Source: Entrophospora sp. SA101 (Eukaryota > Glomeromycota > Glomeromycetes > Entrophosporales > Entrophosporaceae). From it: a stretch of 64,000 nucleotides of DNA. This document shows positions 23,753-34,422 of the stretch, piece after piece; position 1 is the first letter of the stretch; each line of letters begins with the position of its first letter. The notes under the pieces are model-generated. The model worked only from the letters and a program-made list of their open reading frames with translations. It had not been told where the DNA came from and did no database searches. Both the position numbers and the translations under genes were made by a program. The DNA is taken from assembly GCA_958430865.1 (NCBI GenBank), contig CAUDNR010001112.1:139723-203722 (forward strand). The letters run 5' to 3'.

Positions 23753-26700
23753 ATGGGTCGTAAAGAATTCATAGAAGATGTGAAAAAACTTAAGGAACAT
23801 TTTCGAAGTTTAAATCAAAGAAGTGCATCTTTAGTAAAAGGTAGATACACGATCACCAATTCGTTAATTTAATTTATATTACCTTTGATAATATACCTTT
23901 CCTCGGATAAAAAATTAAACATTTCGCGAATTATTTAAATTTGTTTACACATACATGAATATCTTGAATAGATTTTGACTTTCAAGATCCAGAATTAAGT
24001 TTTAAATTTGAATACAAACGTGGAAAATCGTTCACGGTACAGATCTTCGTGAACGGTAAGATGGTTCAAAATCACTTGTGAACTTTTTTATTTATATCTT
24101 CACCTTCCAAAAAAAAATATAAAAAAATTTCTGGTGCCTCTATCAGAGGCCGTATTGATTGATTAAACCATTGGGTTTTTTTTTAATTGACATTCTAAGA
24201 CTCGTCAATACAGTCTTATCCTTCCAAATTTAGCGCGTTTGTTTGTGTAGATGGAAGTGAAGAAGATGCAAATTCTGGTAAGAAATACTATCAAAACAAA
24301 TTAAAATGGCTATTTTCTTTACATATATTTATATTTGCATTATTTGACAATTTTAGCGGCCAAATGTTTATCAAATGTTTGTGTTGATAACAAATCTGTG
24401 TGTGAAATTGTAGCGACAATAGTTCCAAAACTATGTGATCATTTCAAGATTGCACTTCCAAGAGATTTGTCAATGAGTTCATTAAAAAAATTCTGTCGAC
24501 TTCCTAGTATTTCTTCGACAGATTTACGAAAACCTATCCCACAACCATTAACCTTGGTTAATCCTAGAGAAGAATCTTCTGGAAAAGCCTCAAAATCAAT
24601 AGCTCAGACTCCTTTATTGTTATTGAATAGGGATATGTCAGAAGTTAGACATTTCAAGTAATTTTTAAATGCAATTTTTAACATTAAAGTTAATATCAAT
24701 AAATATAAATCTATATTTAAATGTTTATCAATTATTTCCTTTAAATTAAGGTACAATGCTGAATTACTTTGTGCTGATGAAATGGGATTTAAAATAGCTG
24801 TATCAATGCCAGTCTCACGACTTGGACTTAGTCTAGAAGCTTGTGATGCATGGAATTTAGATCCAGATAGGTAATTAAGATTATTTAAAAAAATTTTTTA
24901 ATATAATATTAAAATAGAGATTAATTATTTATTATTATCATCATCATCATTATCACTATTATAATATAGATTTATAGTTTGCACAATGCAATTTTCACCT
25001 AGTTATATTGATTTACAAGGTGTTATTTCTAATGCCTGTCAGACTAAAGCCTACTTAATTAAGGAAGCTGGCTTAAGTGGTGGTTATAATACAATAAAAG
25101 AATCTTTGAAGAAACAATTTCCTGTTAACTTTGCAGTAATGACATCATCTTTGCCAAGGGGAATGCCTAGTCAATCACACCATAAAGACGAGAATTTAGA
25201 AAACGATCATTTTATTTTGTCGTGGACTTTAACAGAACTTTTGGGTGATAAATTTTTTGATATGCTGTGTGATCGTATATGGTTTGGAATTGGTTGGTCA
25301 GGTGCAGAATATGCTGATCTTATAAGAAAAAGAGAACTGGTCTCTTCCTTTCTTAATGATGAAAAATCAATATATGATGGACAAATAGATGATTGTCTAA
25401 CTCAGGATGAACAATCACACACTGTGCTTTATTATCTTGAATCAGAAAAGATGGAATCATCTAGTGCTTCTAGGAATCAAAATTTTCTTTTACTATTATT
25501 ACAATTCCTTCGTCGAAGGATTTTGCTTTCAACGAGATATTGTCTTACTTGCCATTACCCTCACACGGAATCTGTGTCATCAATACGACCTTTTGTTTGC
25601 GGCAGTGCGTTGTGTCAACATCAAGCTTTAGTGGGATTAGGAAATCTTTTCGAATACGATTTGATCAATAGTCCTGTTGTTGTTGATTTATTGATATCGT
25701 TGTGTCATATAGCAATTTCTTTATCAAATCTTAATCCTTGTCCATCTAAGGCAATTGGGGTCACCATATCATCAAAACACACTGTTCAAAACTCTTTAAT
25801 AGTAAGTTGGGATGCAAACCAAGGAACCATTGGTATTCCAACCGAAAAGGGATATAGAGTTTCTGGATGGAAAACTTTTGAGGGTGAAGTCTGTGTTAAT
25901 GATTTGTTGGAGGTTTATCATCCAGAAAATGAACAACCTTTCACTGTTAATCGTTGCAGTCCAACAACAACCGTGCGTGTTCTAGAGGTTGCAACAAATT
26001 TTATAATTACCGACTTTCCCATAATTGTACCAAAAACATCTGTTCCTACTAGACATGTTTACTTACCATTCCGGGTATATCGTCGAGAAGAAAAAAATTT
26101 TTTAAATTATGACGACACACCAAATTATAAACTTTTAAAACACGTTATCGCTCTATTTCCTTCTGTACGTGTAATGGTAGAGTATGCCAAAAAAAAGACT
26201 CTAAAATCCGAACTTGATAAATTAGATCCTTTATTATTTCCTTTGTTATCATGGATAATCTCTTCGAATAGGACACATTTACGTTTATTGGAATCTGAAG
26301 ATGAAAAGGTTCAATTAAATGATACTAATCCAACAAATGGCAACTGGAAACAATTTGTCATGATAATGAGTTCACCTGAGAAAGAACAGACCTTCCAAAA
26401 TGAAAAGAAAAAACTAGGAATTGAAAGAGGGGGCCAATGTGAGAACTTTTTTTTAAAAAAAAAAAATAAATAATAGACATTTTATCATCATAATTAATTG
26501 ATTGATTTTTTTTTTTTAAAAAAAAAACGAAACTTTATAGCTTCAGGTGAATTGTATGCTTTTCATGGTTCACCGATCCAAAATTGGCATTCAATTATTC
26601 GGTAATTTTTTATTGGTAATTGATTTGTATGAAATTTTCTGATTTAATTTGCTGAACAATTATTTATTCTAGAACGTCATTAAACACAAAGAAAGTTTCT

Positions 26701-28666
26701 CATGGTCGAGTTTACGGTGATGGTATTTATCATTCACTTCAAGCTGCAACTTCTACGTCATATACTGGAGCTTCTCACCACAGGTTCGATACTTATAATT
26801 GGAAAAACTCCATGTTAAATGTGATAAAGTGTATGGCATTGTGTGAAATTATCAATAGGCCAACAGAGTTTACAAGGTAATAGCTTTTAATAATAATAGT
26901 TTATAATTTATGATCTTAATTCAAGATTTCATGGTTGTTATTAAAATATAACATTGTATTGTTGTTTTTGATTGTATGTAGTACACATCCACATTTGGTT
27001 GTTAGAGATGAATCATGGGTTACTACAAGATATCTTTTTGTTGAATGTCGCCAAGAACCGATAGAGATTTTAAGTGAAGATCCTAGTCATGATTGGTCAA
27101 TAAGTTCTAATCAAAATAACCAATCTTATTATAAATTGCAACCATCAATTACGTTAAATCGCAGTCCAAAAAACAATGTTGTCGTATACATAACTTTAGA
27201 CCCGAAATACACTCCCATATGGCTTAATGGTCAACAACTAAAAATCCCAAAATGTGATTTCTCAATTATTAGCAATGATTTACCTATAAACGGATCACAT
27301 AATGTTGGAGAATTCTTTTATAATCCAATAGAGCATCAAAAATTGATTTCTGATACTTCTTTAAATTCAACGAACAAAGGATCGATATTTGATGATAATA
27401 TTGACGAGGAAGATGAATTTAATGAAGATTATACAGAAGATTCCGAGATGAATGAACTAGATGATAGCGATGACCAAAGTAATTCAGATTTTGATGGGTT
27501 TGAAGATGATGAACTCGATTTTGGAGATGACGACAATGGCAATGAAGGTGGTAAAAAGAGGAAAAAAGAGGAAGAAGAATATTGTAATACCAAAATTTAG
27601 TTTTTTTATTCTTAATGATTGTTTTTTTATAACTTAACTAATTGCTAATTTGTTAATTTATTATTGATTAGCAAATAGTTTTGATCCAACATTATTGCCA
27701 CTTCCTGGTAAGTAGAGACATTTTTTTCTATAATGTATAAGATATAAGACAAATTTATTATAATAATGCTTTATAAAAAATTGTTTAGAGTGCTCTTCAA
27801 AAGCAGCAACGCAAAGAATATGTCGTGAATTAAAATCAATTATACAAAGACAAAATGGCGATTCAAATGATTCAAATGATTATTTGGGATTCTTTATTAA
27901 TGTTGACTTAATACAATCAGTTTATCAATGGGTTGTGTATATATGTATATTTACAAATTACGATTTTTTTTTGAATTAATGAGACGTTTGACGGTAATTT
28001 GAAATACTTGTAGGTTGTACAACTTAAAGATTTCGACCGAAATTTACCATTAGCTCAAGACATGGTTAGAAATAAAATTAACACTATTGATCTTGAGGTT
28101 AGATTTGCACCAGATTATCCATTCGTACCACCGTAAGTATTATTATACTTGTATAATAATACATATACACAACTATCTAATGACACCTTCTACATGTAGA
28201 TATATACGTGTCATAAGACCAAGACTTTTAAGATTTGCCGATGGCGGTGGCGGTCATGTAGGTTTTCTCAATAACGAATGACATAAAAAACATTTATCCA
28301 TATGATTAGTTTGTTTATTATATATTTTTTTAAAAATAGGTAACTGCTGGAGGATCTATTTGTATGGATCTTTTGACACTTGGTAATCAACACGAAAGTG
28401 GCTGGTCATCTGTATACACAATGGAGGCTGTTTTACTACAAGTATTTATTTTCAAGTCCTTGTTATCATTAAACTTTTTTTTCCGGTTAATAAACTAATT
28501 CAACTAATAATTAAATATATATATATATAGGTTAAAATGGCATTGAGCTCATTAGAACCAAGACCTGCTAGACTTGATCGTCAGTGGTATACTGAGTATA
28601 GTCCTGCTGTAAGTATACTTCACCAGAAAAAAATTGACATGGTTTCTTTATAAGTAGAAAAGAATT

Positions 28667-28708
<42 letters not shown>

Positions 28709-28805
28709 TTACTTTTTTTAGGAGGCAATTGAGTCATATATCAGGGTAGCCAATCAACACAACTGGTCTGTCCCGCCACATTGGGCAGCGTTATTTGGTC
28801 GTTAA
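23753..28805 (+). CDS. PARP-type ADP-ribosyltransferase fused to a UBE2Q-like E2
   Basis: Sixteen exons: 23753-23840, 23972-24055, 24251-24277, 24357-24657, 24751-24870, 24970-26438, 26541-26601, 26673-26876, 26982-27583, 27672-27707, 27789-27931, 28014-28132, 28200-28257, 28340-28441, 28531-28608, 28722-28805. All joins are in phase and total 1191 aa (exon 11 could end one codon later). The middle has a Cys cluster (398, 401, 417, 422) like that before the catalytic domain of PARP6/8 proteins. A PARP catalytic domain starts at about 695: YAFHGSPIQNWHSII with H705, then HGRVYGDGIYHS with Y736 and a STSYTG block. A strongly acidic stretch (about 925-985) precedes an E2 fold at about 998-1180: YPFVPPYIRVIRP and GGSICMDLL, with C1112 as the likely thioester cysteine. 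The canonical HPN motif is absent, as in UBE2Q. It ends HWAALFGR. PARP-UBC fusions are known in fungi; activity here is inferred. Confidence 0.88.
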
Positions 28806-29664
28806 TAATTGTTCATGCATTGATCATAACATGATTGTTATTTTTTTAATTTTTTTTTTTATTAAAAAAAAAATTGCTTTTATTTTTCAAAAAATCTTAT
28901 ATTGATATTAAACTAGTATCAATATAACTACCTAAATATATATATATATATCTATTTATCTATAAGATTAAATAAAATCTTAAAGTTATCCTCTGTTATG
29001 TATGATTATTGTTATTTCTCAAATAAAGAGAAAGTTTTCAAACACTACATATATGGGCATTCAACAGAAAAGAGCCATAATGTAAAAAAAGCAGTTTTGA
29101 GTTAATACGACCACTATATACAACCATTCAACCTAGAATATTTTTGGATTAGAGATCATATATACCCACTTTGCATAATAAAACCTTGAGATAAATTGAA
29201 TAGAAATCTGCCCATACAAACAATCATCTTAAATAAGGTAACCACAAAAAATTTTAGTGACACAAAAAAGTTGAATGTTTAAAGGTGAGACAGCAATTAT
29301 TATAGGAAAGATCTGTAAACATACTTGTATTGTAATTATTTGTTAACATTGTTATTGAATAATATATAAGAAACAAACTATAACTCCAGAAATAATTTTA
29401 TTACCAAGAATAAATTTTAATTGTAGCTTTTTAAAAAAGATTGCGGGGCTGCATAGAGTTATGGATAATTATTCCAAAGTTCTTCATTGTGAAAAATCAA
29501 ATTCTGATTGAATTATGATGCCAACTATACGGTTATGTTTAACATCTATTTTCTAAATGTTGCAATTTTAAAGTTGCAATGACTTGATTACAATACCAAA
29601 TTTCATTGATTACGGTCAATTGTGATGAAATTAATTACGGTCAATTATGGACATTACTATAGGT

Positions 29665-29693
29665 GGGCGTCTAAATTTATATTTTAGACGCCC
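29665..29693. repeat. Perfect palindrome gggcgtctaaa / tttagacgccc
   Basis: Arms of 11 bp around a 7-bp AT loop, in GC content unlike the surroundings; ggcgtcc recurs about 25 bp downstream. It could be a terminator-like hairpin or a relic of element ends; nothing adjacent decides which. Confidence 0.6.
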
Positions 29694-31309
29694 GCAACCA
29701 CTTTTTTGATTTCTGATTTGGCGTCCGAAAAAATTTGTAATCAAAAACGCATCTTGTAAAACTTTACTTGTCAAAAAGGAAATTATCAACAAGAATGAAA
29801 AAATCATATTATTTACATGTTATCTAATTCAATTAAATACAGATTCAGGTATTTTGCCTATGAACTTACATTTACAAACTGCAAATGTCCTGTCAACCCT
29901 TGTCTGTCTTAATTACATAAAGCATTAGGAACTACTAACTGAAAACCAGACCAGGTGTAGTTACAATTAAACCGAGCATGTATTTTGCTGCCCCCAATAT
30001 CTTTCCATGCAATTAAGTTCACAATGGAACTTCGGATAAGAGATGATTTTCCTTCAAGAAGAACAAAATGTGGTTGCAAAGAAATAATTCTTTGTGCACA
30101 ACAATCAAGAGAGGATTTTTTTTTCGAACCACCATACATAATTATATTCAAATAAAATGTGAATTTTTTAATTTCTATTGATTATATTATTGATAGTATT
30201 TTTAAGAAATGACTAAATCAAAAATTTGGACACATTTTGTCAAACCGGGTACTTTATCAGCTTGCTTATGAAAGGAATTGGACTACTTTTTCTTTTGTAC
30301 ATGATAAAAAGAGAAACAAATTGACGCCTGCATGTGTTTTAAATTGAAGCATATTTATTTAATTATGAATTAAAATGTCCAAAAAATGATAAATATGGGT
30401 ATTACAATTATTGATGATAATGGGAATGCGAGAGACGAAAGTGATAAAAGTGATGACGGTGATGAAACAATTAGAATATAAATGGTGGAGAAAGCGGCGA
30501 TGGTGATAATAATATTGAAAATTATGAAATTTTGGCATTTTTTCCTAGATGAAACAACACCAGAGCTTCATGAGAAATATTCTGATAATGGTGTTATTGG
30601 TCTTGTGACATCCAATTCCTTCAGTTAAATATTCACTTACCATAATGCTTTTTCCATTGCCTTTTTTCATAATGGAAGTTCTCCATCCTTTGTCCAAATC
30701 TCCCTTGGACTATTGTTTGCATAAAAAATACTCTTATCATGTATGACTAATGTATGTTCTTTTCTCCTTCATTTAAGACAGGTGGAGTTCTATTCATAGA
30801 TTCTCTTTCATATGTGGCAATAAAAAATTCATTTTATCTAAAAGGACCTCTCTCCTATATTCAACTGCATCCTCTCCTTCATGACCATCAAATAAACATC
30901 TTGATGGAGTTTTTTGATGTTTATAACCCAAAATTCTTATATTATTATTTCAATCTTTAATTCGAATTAAAAAAATTTATTCGAATTAAAAATTTTATTC
31001 GTTTTATTCATTTTATTCGTTTTATCCGTTTTATGCATTTTGTTCGTTTTATCCGTTTTATTCAAATTACTAGTTTATTTATTTATAAAATATAGGTCTC
31101 ATTTCTTTAACAAGATAATATAAACAATAATTATATTTATAATCTATATTACTACTACAATTGCTAGTACTATGACTTAAGGAAAATGTCGGCTACTACT
31201 ATTTATTATTATCACTATATTCAAGACTAAGGAAAAATAGATTGATAAAGAAAAAAAAATTTTAATTGGATTGGATCATTCGAATTATTATTAATTTTAT
31301 TATTATTAT

Positions 31310-31432
31310 TATCGTTCGTTTTATTCGAAATTGCTAGTTTTATTCGAATAAAACTTTCAATGTAATTCGAATACTCAAATTCATAACGAATAATTAGAAT
31401 AATTAGAATAAACCTTATTCGAATAGAAACCC
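31310..31432. repeat. TTCGAA-rich dispersed repeat with shared core
   Basis: A second copy of the core seen at 13321-13393 (tttcaatgtaattcgaatac..cataacgaata...aaaccttattcgaa), again bracketed by attcgaat units. Confidence 0.65.
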
Positions 31433-31439
31433 TAAACCA

Positions 31440-32284
31440 ATGTTCTGCAGTACCTGAGCCAATTAAAGTCTTTGCCTCAACTTCAGCAAGAAGAGGTTCT
31501 TAAACATAATAGGTGTGATTTTGCCATTGTTAGTTCCAAATTGATGTTAAAAGTCCAAATAATGTCAAAATGCCTTAACATTTTATAAATTTTTCTGCAG
31601 CATCTTCATCATCAATAATTCGAATTGTTGGCCTTTATGTGACTCTGGAATAATTTCTGTTTGAAGCCAAATAATTGCCCATTATCTAATACTTTTTTTT
31701 GTATTTAGTGTTGGAAAACAATTTTTGCTGCTTCTTTAATAGCCTCCATCTTTCCATTTCCATTATTATCTATCTAACCTTTTCAAATATTCACATATTG
31801 CTCTTATTTGATTATATTCAGTAATGCTCGTTTCTTTTGAATCATTAGCAATTGGTTATAAAGAGCATTTAATTTTTGTTCTATGGAATCCTCATTTAAC
31901 TCATCATCTTCTTCATTATCAAGGACAATTATTGAACCAACTCATTTCCTAATTTGTGTGTACCAGCTGCAACTTTGATGAATGATCATATTTATCAGTC
32001 ATAAATGGATCTTCCACCTCCCCGTTATTTTTCTTATTTCTAATGGAGCTTTGATCAATTTATTTTTTTGTTCTTGTTTTTCCAAGTTCAATTGATCTTC
32101 TTCTTTACTATCACCATTATTACCCCAGTAATCTCTTTCATCATTTAATTGATAAACAAATTAAATGGTATGCATTTCATTGGATTCTGTATTAATTTTA
32201 TGTCTTTTACCACTAAACTGTCCATTATAAGCTTTTTCTTGATTTTTGTAACTTGGTTTTCTTTTAAAAATATGAACCATTGTA
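31440..32284 (-). pseudogene. Decayed DDE-type transposase gene, N-terminal part
   Basis: In scattered minus-strand frames one can read, from about 32284 downward: KRKPSYKNQEKAYNGQFSGK, an acidic/Gln stretch, then DEDELNEDSIEQKL-like text, LNALYNQLLMIQKKRALL, ICEYLKRLD, NGNGKMEAIKEAAKIVFQH and GQLFGFKQK. That order is familiar from the N-terminal region of large DDE-superfamily transposase genes common in Glomeromycetes. Several frameshifts and stops separate the blocks and the catalytic domain is not visible. It is bracketed by TTCGAA-rich repeats on both sides. The family assignment comes from pattern memory and is moderate. Confidence 0.45.
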
Positions 32285-32304
32285 AAGATTTTGGAAACAA
32301 ATTT

Positions 32305-32490
32305 GGTTCGTTTTATTCGACTATTCGTTTTATTCAAATTACTCGTTTTATTCGAATTATTCGTTCATTTAAATTATCGAATTATTCATTTATTTGATTA
32401 TCGAATTACTCGTTTTATTCGATTAACTTTCAATGTAATTCGGATACTCAAATTCATAACGAGTAAAACAAATAATTCAATAAACCTTCG
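32305..32490. repeat. TTCGAA-rich dispersed repeat with shared core
   Basis: Units of cgttttattcgaattatt repeat across this stretch and end in the core tttcaatgtaattcggatac..cataacgagtaaaacaaataattc, the third copy in the window. Confidence 0.65.
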
Positions 32491-32577
32491 ATCGCATGCT
32501 TGCAATATTTATAGGCTGTAAATAATTACGGCATTACGGTTTTACGGTCTATGACTTTACGACATTAGAGTGTCATG

Positions 32578-32763
32578 CAGTGTTGTGACCCGAAACTCTG
32601 AGTTTAGGGAAAACCAGAAACAGAAACTAACAGAAACCACCCGAAACTAGTTTAGGTTAGTAGTTTATGTTTATGTTTAGGTTTAGTTTTAGTTTTCTGC
32701 TTAGTGTAAGTTCATTTTCCGAAACGTTTCGGGAAGCCAAAAGAGTTTCTGGTCACAACACTG
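32578..32763. mobile_element. hAT-type MITE with perfect 8-bp TSD
   Basis: The 186-bp element begins CAGTGTTGTGACC-c-GAAACTCT and ends with its inverse (AGAGTTTCTGGTCACAACACTG). The octamer gtgtcatg is repeated immediately outside both ends (32570-32577 and 32764-32771). The 8-bp duplication and CAGTG ends are hAT hallmarks. The interior is made of gtttag/gtttatg repeats with no coding frame. Confidence 0.85.
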
Positions 32764-32892
32764 GTGTCATGCCGAGTTTATTTACGTGATGCTGAATTGT
32801 TGTAATTCGGGTAAAATTTAATATATATTTTGTGTGAATACATATTTGTGGCTGAAAAAAGGTTCTTTTTAGAAAATTTTTTTTTACAAATT

Positions 32893-34422
32893 ATAACTAA
32901 CGCTTTGGATGAAAATAAACATCATGACGATACTTCTACTGACAAAAAAAATGATGATGAATATTCTTATAAAAGAGAAAATTTTGGGAAATGTCAAACC
33001 CGCAATAGATATAAAACTTATTATTCCTGGTGTCAATCATGTGATTCAAAGCTATTAACTGAATGATGGACTAGTGGCAATGAAACATTGGATGAGTTTA
33101 TTAAAAGTACACAACTTAAAGCAACAAGATATGATAATTATTATTATCTTCAATGGATTCCTTATAATGATTTAACAAATATTGAAAAGATAGGTGAAGG
33201 TGGGTTTGCAACTATATACAAAGCTACTTGGTTAAATGGTTATAAATATACAGCTAGTAATAAAAGAACTAGTAAAGATGTGATTGTGGCATTAAAAAAA
33301 CTACACGATTCACAGAGTATTTCTGATGAATTTCTTAATGAGGTAAATTATTTTGTTTTTCTATCTATTTTCAGATTTTTTAAATATTATTCTGAAATTC
33401 AATATATTTTTTTTAGTTCAGAAATTATGTAATATTTCGTGATAAGTCTGATTTAATTGATGTTTATGGATTAACACAAGATCCAATTACAAAAGAAAAT
33501 ATATTTATATGAAAAATGGAAGTCTTCAAAATCATTTAACTAAAGATTTCAAAATTTTAAAATGGAAACACAAAATTAGAATTCTTTATTATATTATTGA
33601 AGGCTTGAAAGTTATTCATGAAAAAGGAATTATTCATCATGATCTTCATGGTGGTAAAATTCTTCGAGGCGATGAATGGGATTCATATATTGCAGACTTA
33701 GGATTATCATGCCCAGCTAGTCAACATCATCATCAAACAAAAATGGTATATGTGTAGTACTACCGTATATTGCACCAGAAGTTTTAAAGGAGAGACCATA
33801 TATAATGGCATCAGATGTATACAGCTTTGGAGTTCTGATGTCTGTAATATCAACTGGCCAACAACCATTTATAATTTGGCACATGATGAATATCTTGCAA
33901 TGAAAATATGTAAAGGTGCAAGACCTGGTTTCTCAAACAATACACCAAAATTCTATATTGAACTAGCATAGATGCTAATCCAGATAAACATCCAACTGCC
34001 GAAGAAATTTATAAGATGATTAAAATTTGGTTCAATTCACTTGATGATTTTACAATGGATAATCTTGAAGATATTGGATATTCAAAAGAACAGCAGGATG
34101 AATTAAAGTCAATTAGAAAAGAGTTTGATGAAATGGATGAAATAAAATTTGATCCTTCAACAATTACTGTAACAATTCATCCAAATGCAATTTATACTAG
34201 CAGATTATTAAAATTTACAAACTTTCCTCGACCTGTTAATTCCAATAAAGTAACAACAATTATTGGTAATAATAATGGTAATTACTAACATTCAAGCATT
34301 GATTATTTTCATTTTATTAATTTTTAAAATCAACAATATTTATTAATATCCACTCTTGTGACAAATATTTTGTAGATTCTAAACAAATTGAATTAGGTAT
34401 ACCAGATGGATTACTTGAATAA
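32893..34422 (+). pseudogene. Tyrosine-kinase-like protein kinase pseudogene, near full length
   Basis: The order of a complete gene is kept: N-terminal DENKHHDDTSTDKK, Cys linker (WCQSCD), glycine loop IGEGGFATIYKATW, VALKKLH with the lysine, an intron 33343-33416, hinge region, catalytic loop IIHHDLHGGKIL (usually HRDLHSGNIL), ADLGLS, YIAPEVL, DVYSFGVLMS, then PTAEEIYKMI, and a last exon after GTAATT...GTAG (34375-34422, DSKQIELGIPDGLLE). It is broken by a TGA at 33063, frameshifts near 33508, 33745 and 33970, and loss of the start ATG (ATA at 32893). HRD Arg and the catalytic-loop Asn are both substituted, so a dead enzyme is likely. It is a paralogue of 4693-5189. Confidence 0.8.

Larger units (their letters stand above)
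28806..31439. other. Gene-poor repeat stretch
   Basis: AT-rich DNA with dispersed-repeat fragments: near 29120-29180 there is 'tatacaac..tt.a.cctagaatatttttgga', similar to block B near 14905. A minus-strand frame at 29909-30151 (QRIISLQPHFVLLEGKSS and YTWSGFQLVVPNALCN) reads like coding sequence of some element but I cannot place it. A TTCGAA/TTCGTTTTATCC array lies at 30960-31080. No supported gene. Confidence 0.4.

Noticed and set aside
25407..25631. 74-aa plus frame
   Set aside because: Alternate-frame shadow of the long exon 6 of the PARP-E2 gene.
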